A DNA stretch of 64,000 bases from Leucobacter sp042726155 (GCF_042726155.1 NZ_JBHXHV010000004.1:1-64000); one strand, 5' to 3'; numbered from the stretch's first letter, positions 35,730-43,643 are shown. Numbers and translations are program-made. Notes: generated by a model not told the origin, from the sequence alone.

Positions 35730-35768
35730 GTGCACGAATAGTGCACGATCGCTGCACGTTTAGTGCAG
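35730..35768. promoter_or_regulatory. Twin TGCAC-N5-GTGCA operators
   Basis: GTGCACgaataGTGCAC (35730-35746) and CTGCACgtttaGTGCAG (35752-35768) are two perfect 6-bp-arm inverted repeats whose centres lie 22 bp apart, about two helical turns. They directly precede the XRE-cupin reading frame at 35777, so autoregulation is likely. Confidence 0.65.
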
Positions 35769-35776
35769 TATGCTAT

Positions 35777-36389
35777 ATGGATAACGAAGCAGAGGCGTTA
35801 GCGCGGGCCATTGGAGCGCGCGTGAAGCACGAACGCGGCCGACGCGGGTGGACGCTCGACCAGCTCGCTGCAACAGCATCGGTGAGTCGTCGAATGCTCG
35901 TGAATGTCGAGCAGGGCGGAGTAAATCCGAGCGTGGGAACGCTGCTTCGGATCTCCGACGCGCTCGGGGTCGGCCTGCCCGAGCTCGTCGAACCACCCGC
36001 ACCCCGCACCCCGAACCCCGAAGCTCACGCGACACGGGCACGGTGCTGTGCTGTGGACGGGGAGCAAGGGCGGGCGAGGCGTGCTTGTCGCGGGCACCGA
36101 TTCACCAAACGTCGTGGAGCTGTGGGACTGGACCCTTGGGCCGGCCGAATCACACACGAGCGAGCCGCACAGCGAAGGCACCCGTGAGTTGCTTCAGATA
36201 CTCACCGGCACGGTCACTATCGCGGTTGGCAATGAGCGCTTCGAACTCGACGAGGGCGATGCCTTGACGTTTGACGGAGCAGTTGCCCACTCGTACACGA
36301 ACCCCGCGGCCCAGCCCGCACGCTTCACCCTCACGGTCTTCGAGCCGGGAGTGGGTACTGCGCACCGAACGGAGACGACGCATGCCTAG
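35777..36389 (+). pseudogene. XRE-cupin regulator, frame interrupted in a heptamer repeat
   Basis: Residues of an XRE helix-turn-helix (LDQLAATASVSRRMLVNVEQ then GGVNPSVGTLLRI) are read in one frame from ATG 35777. The matching linker and cupin domain (AVLWTGSKGGRG ... ILTGTVTIAVGNERFELDEG) are read in the frame one base later, to 36389. The switch point is a run of three heptamers (ACCCCGC, ACCCCGA, ACCCCGA; 36001-36021) after a related hexamer. Deleting one heptamer joins EPPAPRTP directly to KLTRHGHGAVLW and restores a full-length regulator of about 200 residues. So the gene is inactive, phase-variable, or affected by a sequencing error. Upstream are twin operators; downstream is an RhtA-like exporter it probably controlled. 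Confidence 0.7.
36001..36021. repeat. Heptanucleotide tandem repeat at the frame switch
   Basis: Three 7-bp units, ACCCCGC at 36001-36007 and ACCCCGA at 36008-36014 and 36015-36021, preceded by ACCCGC (35995-36000). Because 7 is not a multiple of 3, gain or loss of one unit shifts the reading frame of the XRE-cupin gene. Confidence 0.8.
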
Positions 36390-36452
36390 CCCAACTGCCA
36401 CCGCCAACGAATCTTTCGACACGTTCAGAAATTGCCAAACGGTCGGTGCGCC

Positions 36453-37352
36453 GTGAGCACGCGACGCGCCACAGGCGGCATCCCACCGTGGTCAATGGCC
36501 GTGACGGCCATGCTTGCCGTGCAACTATCGAACGCGCTCTCAGTTTCGGTGATCGAGCAGATCGGCGCTGCCGGCACGGCGTGGCTGCGCATGTGCTTCG
36601 GTGCGCTCTTCCTGTGGCTCATCGCGCGACCCGCGCTCCGATCTCTGCGCCGCAGCGAACTCCCCGCACTCATCGGGCTCGGGATCGTAACCGGGTTCAT
36701 GACCACGTTCTTCCTTGCGGCGGTGGAGCGGATTCCCCTGGGTACGGCGGTCGCGATCGAGTTTCTCGGCCCGCTCACCGTCGCCGGCCTGATGAGCAAA
36801 CAGCGCAAGGCGCTCATCTGGCCAGCGCTGGCTCTCATCGGCGTTGTGCTGCTCACCGAGCCGTGGCACGGTCGCATCGACCTACCAGGCGTTGGGTTCG
36901 CGCTGGCGGCGGGGATTTGCTGGGGCCTATACAACCTGCTGACGCAGCACGTCGGTGACCGGTTTTCCGGAACCAGTGGCTTGTCACTCACCATCCCGAT
37001 CGCAGCTCTCGCCACGCTCCCGCTGGGATTGCCGCAGGTGCTCGACGGTGCGGCCACGTGGTGGGTCTTCGCGGCAGCCGCGGGAATCGCGCTCATCACA
37101 CCGGTGATCGCGTTCGGGCTGGAGATGCTCGCGCTGCGCCGCATGACGCACACCGCCTTCGGCACGCTCCTGTCGATCGAGCCCGCGTTCGGCATCATCA
37201 TCGGACTCCTGGTACTCGCCCAGACCCCGACTCTCATGCAACTGCTCGGTGTGTGCCTCGTCATCACAGCGGGCGCAGCGGCGCAGCGCGGCAGCGCTCG
37301 CGGTGAAGAAACAACTCCGGTACACGTCAAGTCAGATCAAGGGAAACCATGA
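36453..37352 (+). CDS. EamA-family exporter (RhtA-like)
   Basis: A 299-residue, 10-helix transporter resembling RhtA, the threonine/homoserine exporter branch of the EamA family. WLRMCFGALFLWLIARP in the first repeat and AFGTLLSIEPAFGIIIGLLV in the second are typical of that branch. The start is GTG 36453. It lies 63 nt after the broken XRE-cupin gene and overlaps the next gene by 4 nt (ATGA). In this context the regulator probably senses the exported amino acid or analogue. Confidence 0.8.
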   Translation: MSTRRATGGIPPWSMAVTAMLAVQLSNALSVSVIEQIGAAGTAWLRMCFGALFLWLIARPALRSLRRSELPALIGLGIVTGFMTTFFLAAVERIPLGTAVAIEFLGPLTVAGLMSKQRKALIWPALALIGVVLLTEPWHGRIDLPGVGFALAAGICWGLYNLLTQHVGDRFSGTSGLSLTIPIAALATLPLGLPQVLDGAATWWVFAAAAGIALITPVIAFGLEMLALRRMTHTAFGTLLSIEPAFGIIIGLLVLAQTPTLMQLLGVCLVITAGAAAQRGSARGEETTPVHVKSDQGKP

Positions 37353-37693
37353 GTACGAAGCCGAAATACAGTTCAACGTTCATATTCGAGACGAAGTCGC
37401 TGACGGAGGAGTTTCACCGCTTTGACAGCGAGATCGCTCAGCGCGCCCGCCAGATTCCCGGCTTTCTCGGCGAGGAGACCTGGCACAACGAAGACACGGG
37501 GTTGCACGCCGAGGTGTACTACTGGGCTGATCAGAACGCCCTCCGCACGCTCATCAGCATGGACACGCACCAGGTCGCAAAACGTCGCTACAGTGAGTGG
37601 CTTGGCGAGTACCGGGTCATCGTCTCTGAGGTGCAGTCCGTATACGGAAACCCCGACCTCGGCCTCGAACACCAGCCAGAACGGGACGTGTGA
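37349..37693 (+). CDS. Antibiotic biosynthesis monooxygenase (ABM)-like protein
   Basis: A 114-residue protein of the dimeric ferredoxin-like ABM fold, recognisable by QRARQIPGFLGEETWHNEDT and an aromatic second half (VYYWADQNALRTL). Such proteins act as small oxygenases, isomerases or binding proteins. It overlaps the RhtA-like gene by 4 nt and so is translationally coupled to it. There is no haem-uptake gene nearby, so an IsdG-type role is not supported. Function unknown. Confidence 0.7.
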   Translation: MSTKPKYSSTFIFETKSLTEEFHRFDSEIAQRARQIPGFLGEETWHNEDTGLHAEVYYWADQNALRTLISMDTHQVAKRRYSEWLGEYRVIVSEVQSVYGNPDLGLEHQPERDV

Positions 37694-37717
37694 CTCAGGG
37701 TTAGTCCCAGAGCTCAA

Positions 37718-38296
37718 TCAGGCGATACGACCGCGCACCCCTTTGCAACGAAGACCGGCACGATCATCCGTTCGCCCTGGCCCGCGGCGAGCGCGCAACA
37801 CTGAGATCACTGCCCCGAGCACCATGAGTGCACCCATTCCGCAGAGTGCTGCGCCGAAAATGTCGGAAAAAGTCCAGCGCGGGGATTTTTGAGCTGCTAG
37901 CTCGGATTCAAGTTCTACTGTTGGCGGCGTCCCGGGAAGATACTTCACCTGTGACCCAACGATGTCCACTTTGCCAGTGAAGTCGTTTTCCCACTGGTCG
38001 GGGCCCGAGATAGCCACATAAATGGTCGGCGTTGTGCGTAAACGCGAAGTCACGGCCGATCCGTCTGAATCCGTGAACGTCACCTCCATTTCAACGACGC
38101 GGCGTTCGCCGTCGCTCCCCTGAAACACCTTGACACGGGCATCAGACACCGACGCGGTGCGCCCATGATCGATGATTCGCTGAGTTTGCGCACGTGTCTC
38201 CGCCGCACTCTTCAGCATGTACACCCCCGCACCGATCATTCCCACCACGATGGCTCCGACGAGCAGCGCTGCAATCGCCGTTTTCCCGTTAGGCAA
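37718..38296 (-). CDS. Two-helix membrane protein (DUF3592-like)
   Basis: A 192-residue membrane protein. A helix near residues 7-27 (AIAALLVGAIVVGMIGAGVY) and one near 153-175 flank an extracytoplasmic beta-rich domain with VVEMEVTFTDSDGSAVTSRL and VKYLPGTPPTVELES, which resembles the DUF3592 pattern. TTG 38296 with GGGGGACAC upstream is preferred; another TTG at 38347 would add 17 residues. It is convergent with the ABM-like gene and divergent from marR. Function unknown. Confidence 0.6.
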   Translation of the reverse strand: MPNGKTAIAALLVGAIVVGMIGAGVYMLKSAAETRAQTQRIIDHGRTASVSDARVKVFQGSDGERRVVEMEVTFTDSDGSAVTSRLRTTPTIYVAISGPDQWENDFTGKVDIVGSQVKYLPGTPPTVELESELAAQKSPRWTFSDIFGAALCGMGALMVLGAVISVLRARRGPGRTDDRAGLRCKGVRGRIA

Positions 38297-38529
38297 GTGT
38301 CCCCCTATGAGCAGCAACGCTTCGAGCGCGGGTACTCGGTCTATCAAGCAAGCGATTCATTGCGACCTTCCCGGCGACGAGCGTTGAGCATTTTCGGCTG
38401 CAGCAGGGCCCGCACGACATCGAGAAAATCGAACACTGCTCATGCTGGCGTGGGGCCAACACCTCAACGATACGGGGCAGCCGGAAGCGAGCGTCAGCAG
38501 CTTTACTGTCCTGAAGACACTAAAAGGGT

Positions 38530-38541
38530 TATGCTCGATAC
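38530..38541 (+). promoter_or_regulatory. -10 box of the MarR gene (leaderless)
   Basis: TATGCT (38530-38535) stands six bases before ATG 38542. No ribosome site is seen. The rest of the 38297-38529 gap shows no gene and no strong hairpin. Confidence 0.5.
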
Positions 38542-39072
38542 ATGAACACGGGCGAAGCTACCACGGCGAAAGCCACAACACCGCTCCCCACGACGTCACT
38601 GCCGTATCGCTCCGAACAACTATCGACGCTGCTGGAAGTATTTTCGCTCTGGTCTTCGGGGACGTTCATCGGTCGGCTTGCCAGCAGCGTCGGCGTTGAG
38701 CTTGATCAAACCTGCATCTCCGCCGTGACGCACCTCGCCTGGCACGGCGATCAGCGAGCGTCTCAGCTTGCCGCCCGGTTACACATCGGGCCGTCGGCCA
38801 TCTCGAAACTCACCAACCGCCTGGGTCGCGCCGGCCTCGTAGCGCGCGTCGCAGACCCCAGCGACTCCCGTGCGATTCTGCTTCGACTGACATCCGCTGG
38901 CAGCGACGTCGCACAGACGCTTGTTGACGCGGGCGACGCAATGATGAGCGACATCATGCGCGACTGGACCGACGACGACCGCGCCGACTTCAACCGGCTG
39001 CTTCGACGATTCCGCGACGACGCGCTCTCACAGGCTGCCTATCCGACGCAGGCTTCCCAACCCGCCACATGA
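38542..39072 (+). CDS. MarR-family regulator
   Basis: A 176-residue winged-helix regulator: ASQLAARLHIGPSAISKLTN with RLGRAGLVARVADPSDSRA is the recognition helix and wing. MarR proteins usually repress neighbouring genes and respond to phenolic or oxidative signals. It starts at ATG 38542, six bases after a TATGCT -10 box. The SDR gene begins 13 nt after its stop, so the two form an operon and the SDR substrate may be related to the effector. Confidence 0.85.
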   Translation: MNTGEATTAKATTPLPTTSLPYRSEQLSTLLEVFSLWSSGTFIGRLASSVGVELDQTCISAVTHLAWHGDQRASQLAARLHIGPSAISKLTNRLGRAGLVARVADPSDSRAILLRLTSAGSDVAQTLVDAGDAMMSDIMRDWTDDDRADFNRLLRRFRDDALSQAAYPTQASQPAT

Positions 39073-39085
39073 AGAAAGTAGTGAA

Positions 39086-39868
39086 ATGACTCAGCGAACA
39101 TATCTCGTTACCGGCGCCGCGAGCGGCATCGGAAAGGCCACCGCAGAACTCCTCATTTCGCGCGGCGAGCGTGTAATCGGCGCAGACCTGCAGGGCACCG
39201 ATATCAGCGCCGATCTTTCGACCAGCGAGGGCCGGCAAGCTCTCGTTGCACAGGCCAAGGAGCTTTCCGGAGGAGTCATCGATGGGGTGATAGCGGTAGC
39301 GGGTCTCAGCCACCCGATCCCCGTGACTGCCTCCGTGAACTACTACGGAGCGCTCGCAACGCTCGAAGGGCTTCGCCCCTTGCTTCTCAATTCGGCGGCA
39401 CCGCGGGCAGTTGCCGTCGACTCGATGGCTTCGCTGCAGACTCACGACGAAGAGTTGGTCGAGATTTTCTTGCACGGCACAGAGGAGGAGGCGCTCGCGC
39501 GTTCCGCCACTCTCGCGGAAAAGCCAGAGACCGGCCATCAGATTTACTCCTCAAGCAAGCGGGCACTCGCCCGTTGGCTCCGCACTGCCGCTACGACGGA
39601 TGAGTGGGCGGGCGCCGGCATCCCCTTGAACGCCATCGCACCTGGCGTCGTCCTCACCCCCATGACACGAGAGCTCGTTGCCACTCCGGAGGGGCGGGCA
39701 GCGCTCAACGAGAAGGTCCCGATGCCACTGAACGGGCCGTTCGAAGCAGAAGTCGCCGCGCGCCTGTTGACGTGGCTCGCCGGTGTCGAAAACTCGCACC
39801 TCTGCGGACAGATCATTTTCGTCGACGGCGGATTTGACGCTCTGCTCCGAGGCGACAGCACCTGGTAA
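39086..39868 (+). CDS. Short-chain dehydrogenase/reductase
   Basis: A 260-residue NAD(P)-dependent oxidoreductase. The coenzyme loop is TGAASGIGKA near residue 9-18, and the catalytic YSSSK is within HQIYSSSKRALARW. The region between the coenzyme domain and the Tyr resembles 3-alpha-hydroxysteroid dehydrogenase-type SDRs, in which a ~30-residue insertion precedes the catalytic Tyr (here SLQTHDEELVEIFLHGTEEE). AAGAAAG precedes the ATG. It is co-transcribed with the MarR regulator. Substrate unknown. Confidence 0.85.
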   Translation: MTQRTYLVTGAASGIGKATAELLISRGERVIGADLQGTDISADLSTSEGRQALVAQAKELSGGVIDGVIAVAGLSHPIPVTASVNYYGALATLEGLRPLLLNSAAPRAVAVDSMASLQTHDEELVEIFLHGTEEEALARSATLAEKPETGHQIYSSSKRALARWLRTAATTDEWAGAGIPLNAIAPGVVLTPMTRELVATPEGRAALNEKVPMPLNGPFEAEVAARLLTWLAGVENSHLCGQIIFVDGGFDALLRGDSTW

Positions 39869-39916
39869 ACCGCTACCGCCCGACCACTCGAGTGCGCGCG
39901 CCGAGCGCCGCGTTGC

Positions 39917-39982
39917 GCAAGTGATCTGCGTTCCGCAAGCCCCACTCCTGCTACTCGAGCTTGCGGAACGCAGATCACTTGC
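39917..39982. repeat. Perfect 24-bp inverted repeat
   Basis: Arms 39917-39940 and 39959-39982 are exact inverted copies (core GTGATCTGCGTTCCGC / GCGGAACGCAGATCAC) around an 18-nt loop. It follows the SDR gene and precedes the HTH gene on the same strand. There is no T-tract. A terminator or a mobile palindromic repeat are both possible. Confidence 0.7.
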
Positions 39983-40053
39983 CGAACGCAGCACCCGCAT
40001 CGTACGCGCGCTCGAGCGCCGCGCCCCATAAGCCCCCCACCACACCCAAGTAG

Positions 40054-40098
40054 CAACCAAGGTTGACAACCCCGTGCGAAGCAACGTAGGTTGACAGC
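40054..40098 (+). promoter_or_regulatory. Promoter with repeated GGTTGACA boxes
   Basis: A perfect -35 TTGACA (40063-40068) and -10 TAGGTT (40087-40092) are 18 bp apart, and the -10 is six bases before ATG 40099 (leaderless). AGGTTGACA occurs at 40060-40068 and 40088-40096. CAACC (40054-40058), GGTTG (40061-40065) and CAACC (40067-40071) add inverted symmetry. The boxes cover both promoter elements, so the downstream HTH protein is a likely autorepressor. Confidence 0.65.
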
Positions 40099-40344
40099 AT
40101 GGAATCTACTCAACTCGCGGCCCGCGCCGCCGACCTCAGCGATCCGCGCGCGGGGCTCCGCGCCGTAGCCTCCCTTCGCACGCTCGCCGACACGCTCGAA
40201 CTGCGACAGGTCGAATCGGCTCTGCGCAGCGGCCTGAGCTGGCAGCAGATTGCCGACGCGCTCGGCGTCACCCGCCAGGCCGTTCACAAGAAATACGCGA
40301 AGCGGATCGACCCCACAATCAGCATTCCGCGGAGAAGCTCGTGA
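40099..40344 (+). CDS. Small helix-turn-helix protein
   Basis: An 81-residue DNA-binding protein. The first half (LRAVASLRTLADTLELRQVE) is helical, and the second holds the helix-turn-helix GLSWQQIADALGVTRQAVHK followed by a basic tail KYAKRIDP. It resembles small regulators found paired with Clp-N-domain proteins in actinobacteria. Its stop overlaps the GTG start of the Clp-N/SRPBCC gene by 4 nt. The promoter carries two AGGTTGACA boxes, presumably its own binding sites. Confidence 0.8.
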   Translation: MESTQLAARAADLSDPRAGLRAVASLRTLADTLELRQVESALRSGLSWQQIADALGVTRQAVHKKYAKRIDPTISIPRRSS

Positions 40345-41327
40345 GCAAGTTCACTGAGTCGGCCAGCACCATGCATCGGCTCTCGCTGGCCGCAATGGAA
40401 GAGGCCTCGCGTCTCGGCCAGCGCACCGCCGACATCGAGCATCTGCTGCTTGCCCTGACCCTCGACCCGGAGCCCGCGGGCCAGGTGCTGCGCTCCCACG
40501 GACTCACCCTCGAAGCGACCCGGGTAGCAATCGCAGACCAGCACGCCGAACAACTCGCGGGTGTCGGCGTGACCACCGCAGCTCCTCCCCCTGGCCGGAT
40601 CGTCTTCCACGAAACCGACGGCTATGCGTGGAGCGACCGCGCCCAGCGCGTGTTCACCCGAGCGAGCGCGAAAGAGTACTCGGGCGACGCGAGCGCAGTG
40701 CTCACTGAGCTCCTCGCCGAGCCGAGCGAACTCATCGACGCTGTGGTGCGCCAGGCAGGTGGTGATCCGGCATCGATTTCCCGCGACCTGGTTCACGCCG
40801 CTTCGCTCCCCGACACCCGCCCGCGGCGGCAATCGCGCGACCGGCTGGCCGGAACCACCGAGGCGTTCGTTCCTGCCCCGATCGCGGAGGTGTGGACGCT
40901 CCTTGCTGATCCGGCGCGCATGCACGAGTGGGAATCTTCGATCTCGAGCGTCGACACCGAGGCACCCGAGCCCGGCGAGCTATGGAACGCCCGCGCAACG
41001 ACCGAACGACCCGACGGCACACCGCTCAAGATCGTGTCAGGGCTCCAGCGAATGACCATCAAGCTCGTTGAAGCTACACCCGAGTCCCGCATCGCCTGGC
41101 GCATCAGCTACCCCGATGAGCCTCGGGCGAACTCACGCATCATCGACATCGGGCTCGAACCGGCGGCCGGCGGCACGCAGCTCCGGATCGCGTTCACCTG
41201 GGAGCGGGGCGCGCGCCGACCGCGGTGGCAGCGCGTACTGGCCCTGTTCATGCGCCCCGCCTACCGCTTCGCGATCTGGATTCAACTCGCACAACTCGTC
41301 AGCGGAATCAGTCGCTGCTTCCGGTAG
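40341..41327 (+). CDS. Clp-N domain fused to SRPBCC/START-like domain
   Basis: A 328-residue fusion. Residues about 1-150 contain two Clp N-terminal repeats (HRLSLAAMEEASRLGQRTAD with IEHLLLAL, then AQRVFTRASAKEYSGD), the adaptor/substrate-docking fold of ClpA/ClpC. Residues about 170-300 are an SRPBCC (START/polyketide-cyclase-like) ligand pocket beginning EAFVPAPIAEVWTLLADPAR. There is no AAA+ or protease domain. It is translationally coupled to the HTH protein. I infer a ligand-sensing regulator or stress adaptor that acts with its HTH partner, perhaps via Clp protease; the function is not established to my knowledge. Confidence 0.75.
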   Translation: MSKFTESASTMHRLSLAAMEEASRLGQRTADIEHLLLALTLDPEPAGQVLRSHGLTLEATRVAIADQHAEQLAGVGVTTAAPPPGRIVFHETDGYAWSDRAQRVFTRASAKEYSGDASAVLTELLAEPSELIDAVVRQAGGDPASISRDLVHAASLPDTRPRRQSRDRLAGTTEAFVPAPIAEVWTLLADPARMHEWESSISSVDTEAPEPGELWNARATTERPDGTPLKIVSGLQRMTIKLVEATPESRIAWRISYPDEPRANSRIIDIGLEPAAGGTQLRIAFTWERGARRPRWQRVLALFMRPAYRFAIWIQLAQLVSGISRCFR

Positions 41328-41359
41328 CGAACAACGATCGGGCACGACCCGCCGAGCCC

Positions 41360-41371
41360 TATCCTGTCTAC
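41360..41371 (+). promoter_or_regulatory. -10 box of the MFS gene (leaderless)
   Basis: TATCCT (41360-41365) is six bases before ATG 41372, the same box and spacing as at the PucR gene (4805). Confidence 0.5.
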
Positions 41372-42769
41372 ATGGCAGATTCGAGCGCGAGCGACACACA
41401 TGCACTGACCCCGCCTCAGCGCCTGGTCGTGACGATCGCCATTCTCGCCTCGTTCGTCACGTCGCTCGACATGTCGGTCACCAACGTCGCGCTCCCCCGC
41501 ATCTCCGCGGAGCTCGGCGGCGGCCTCAGCACCCAGCAGTGGGTCGTCGATTCCTACCTCGTCACGCTCAGCGCGCTGATGCTGCTGGCCGGATCCATCG
41601 CCGACGCGTACGGCCGCGTGTTCATCATGCGCATCGGCCTGATTGGCTTCGGCATCGCGTCGATCGCCGTCGGTCTGGCGGTCTCCCCCGAAATGATGAT
41701 CATCGCTCGCGCACTGCAGGGGGCGGCGGGTGCGTTCCTGCTGCCGAGTTCGCTCGCGCTCATCACGTCGCGGATTTCGGGGCCCGCACAGGGGCGCGCG
41801 ATCGGCACCTGGACTGCTGCGACCACCGGCGCCATGATCATCGGTCCGCTGCTCGGCGGCCTGTTTACCGACTATCTGTCGTGGCGGCTGGTGTTCTTGA
41901 TCAATGTGATTCCGATCGGGCTGACGCTCTGGATGCTCGTGAAGCTGCGCGGCACCGACGACCGCAAGCGCGGCGTACGCATTGACTGGTGGGGCGGGGC
42001 GGCGGCCGCGATCGGGCTCGGGCTCGCGGTGTGGGCGCTCATCGAGGAACCCGCGCACGGCTGGGCGAGCCCGACTATCTGGGCGCCGCTCGCCGCTGGT
42101 GTCGTGCTGCTCGGCGGCTTCCTGTGGTGGCAGACACGCGTCGCGTCGCCGATCTTGCCGCTATCGCTCTTCACCGTGCGCAACTTCTGGGTGGGCAACC
42201 TGGCGACGCTGTTCATCTACGCGGCGCTGTCGCTCAACGGTTTCGTCATCGGCGTGTATCTGCAGAATCCGAACGGCCCGGCGCTCACCGCCACGCTCGC
42301 GGGCCTCGCGAGCCTGCCGATCACCATCTTGATGGTGTTGCTGAGTTCGAAGGTCGGCGCGCTCGCCGGCCGCTACGGCCCGCGCTTCTTCATGTCGGTC
42401 GGGCCGCTGCTACTGGGCATCGGCGCACTGTTGCTGCTGCGCGTTGACGCGCCGTTCTCGTACTGGTGGCAGGTGCTACCGTCGATGATCGTGATCGGGT
42501 TGGGCCTGTCGATCATGGTCGCACCGCTGACCGCGGCGATCCTTGGCTCTATCGGGCCGGAGCGCAGCGGCATCGCGTCGGCCGTGAACAACGCGATCTC
42601 GCGGGTCGCCGGGTTGATCGTGATCGCACTGCTCGCGACCATCGTGGGCGGCCAACTCGATCTCAGTGGCTTCCACTCGGCCGCGATCGTCACCGGGTCA
42701 CTGTTCTTCGCGGGGGCGATTGTGTCGTTCCTGGGGATTCGGAATCCCCGGGCTGCGGCGACGAGCTAG
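41372..42769 (+). CDS. MFS transporter (DHA2 family)
   Basis: A 465-residue, 14-helix drug:H+ antiporter-type exporter. TSLDMSVTNVALPRISAELG (helix 1), GSIADAYGRV (motif A) and LQGAAGAFLLPSSLALI are typical of the EmrB/QacA branch. ATG 41372 has a TATCCT box six bases upstream, so it has its own leaderless promoter and is not simply part of the HTH/Clp-N operon 44 nt upstream. Substrate unknown. It converges with the nucleosidase gene. Confidence 0.88.
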   Translation: MADSSASDTHALTPPQRLVVTIAILASFVTSLDMSVTNVALPRISAELGGGLSTQQWVVDSYLVTLSALMLLAGSIADAYGRVFIMRIGLIGFGIASIAVGLAVSPEMMIIARALQGAAGAFLLPSSLALITSRISGPAQGRAIGTWTAATTGAMIIGPLLGGLFTDYLSWRLVFLINVIPIGLTLWMLVKLRGTDDRKRGVRIDWWGGAAAAIGLGLAVWALIEEPAHGWASPTIWAPLAAGVVLLGGFLWWQTRVASPILPLSLFTVRNFWVGNLATLFIYAALSLNGFVIGVYLQNPNGPALTATLAGLASLPITILMVLLSSKVGALAGRYGPRFFMSVGPLLLGIGALLLLRVDAPFSYWWQVLPSMIVIGLGLSIMVAPLTAAILGSIGPERSGIASAVNNAISRVAGLIVIALLATIVGGQLDLSGFHSAAIVTGSLFFAGAIVSFLGIRNPRAAATS

Positions 42770-42825
42770 CGCCGCACGGCGCCGCGCAGCGCAGCAGCCG
42801 TGTGCCCGTGTTCCCATGCCGCCGG

Positions 42826-43386
42826 TTACGCCAAGCGCGCCGCCCAGAACTCGCGCAGCTGCTCGCTCTTGCGGAACACGATCTGATCCCACTCCTCGCC
42901 AGTGGTCGATGAGTCAGCGAAGTCCGACGGAATCTTGAACACCTGCAGCGCCACCCCGAACCGCGCACACACGCTCGCGTAGGCGTAGGTTTCCATATCG
43001 ACCAGGTTCGCTCCGAGACCCGCGATCGCCGTGCGCTGCGCATCATCTTGCACAAAGACATCACCGGTCGCGATCACGGCGGTTGCAGCGGCGGGCAGGA
43101 TCGCCTCGCCGGCCGGCACCAGTGTCGGCGACGGCAGCGAGAAATCATGCTGCACCGCTGCACCGATTTGGTAGATCTCGTCGAGCGACGGCCGATCGGG
43201 CGCATCGCTGACGACCCCCGCGGTGCCGAGTACGACGACCCGCTGCACCGGGCGCTCTGCGAGCTCCGCCGCGAGCGCGACGGCGGCGTTCACCTTGCCC
43301 ACCCCCGTGACCAGGTGCGGCACATCGGCAAAGGCGGAGGCCTCGTCACAATGGGCGAAGACGAGCAGGGTTGTGAGGTCAGACAT
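42826..43386 (-). CDS. MTAN-like nucleosidase
   Basis: A 186-residue protein of the PNP/MTAN (5'-methylthioadenosine/S-adenosylhomocysteine nucleosidase) superfamily. It is shorter than typical MTAN (~230), mainly at the N-terminus and in loops. VTGVGKVNAA, VVLGTAGVVS, the ribose-binding LVDMETYAYA and KIPSDFAD with the catalytic-type Asp are in order. GGGAG precedes the ATG. If it cleaves SAH it would supply S-ribosylhomocysteine to LuxS, encoded 1 kb away, but the short form might act on another nucleoside. Confidence 0.75.
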   Translation of the reverse strand: MSDLTTLLVFAHCDEASAFADVPHLVTGVGKVNAAVALAAELAERPVQRVVVLGTAGVVSDAPDRPSLDEIYQIGAAVQHDFSLPSPTLVPAGEAILPAAATAVIATGDVFVQDDAQRTAIAGLGANLVDMETYAYASVCARFGVALQVFKIPSDFADSSTTGEEWDQIVFRKSEQLREFWAARLA

Positions 43387-43449
43387 CGGCGCTCCCAGCG
43401 GCGCTTCCGCGCCCGTTGATCAGGATTTTCCCATCCAGACTAGCGCTTT

Positions 43450-43469
43450 TCGAAAATGTGTTCTAATAT
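43450..43469 (+). promoter_or_regulatory. LexA-like (SOS) box overlapping a -10 element
   Basis: TCGAAAATGTGTTCTA (43450-43465) matches CGAAC-N4-GTTCG, the gram-positive/actinobacterial SOS box, at 8 of 10 specified bases. TAATAT (43464-43469) directly overlaps as a -10 box, so LexA would block the promoter. Confidence 0.6.
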
Positions 43470-43643
43470 GAGGAGTCGGGTCCACGAGCCGTACGCATGA
43501 TCGCCAGAAATGGCACGTCGAGATCACCTCAACTCTGCGTCAGTCGCCGTGAGATCCACCGAGCACCGAAGGCCTTCAGACGAGGCTGGTCCCCAGATGA
43601 GACCGGTGCTGATGCGCTCCGCTATCGATCGTAGAGATCGTGC

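Noticed and set aside
36048..36389. Separate cupin gene starting at GTG 36048
   Set aside because: The sequence upstream in the same frame (KLTRHGHGAVLW) already fits the cupin linker, and there is no ribosome site. It is the second half of the frameshifted regulator.
42826..43386. Naming the 186-residue nucleosidase as Pfs/MtnN
   Set aside because: It is about 45 residues shorter than typical MTAN and lacks a clear N-terminal catalytic Glu region. Only superfamily membership is supported.
43497..43634. 45-codon upstream frame in the leader of the small gene
   Set aside because: It has no clear ribosome site and an Arg-rich composition typical of chance frames, and it overlaps the predicted long-range hairpin. 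Noted only as a possibility.
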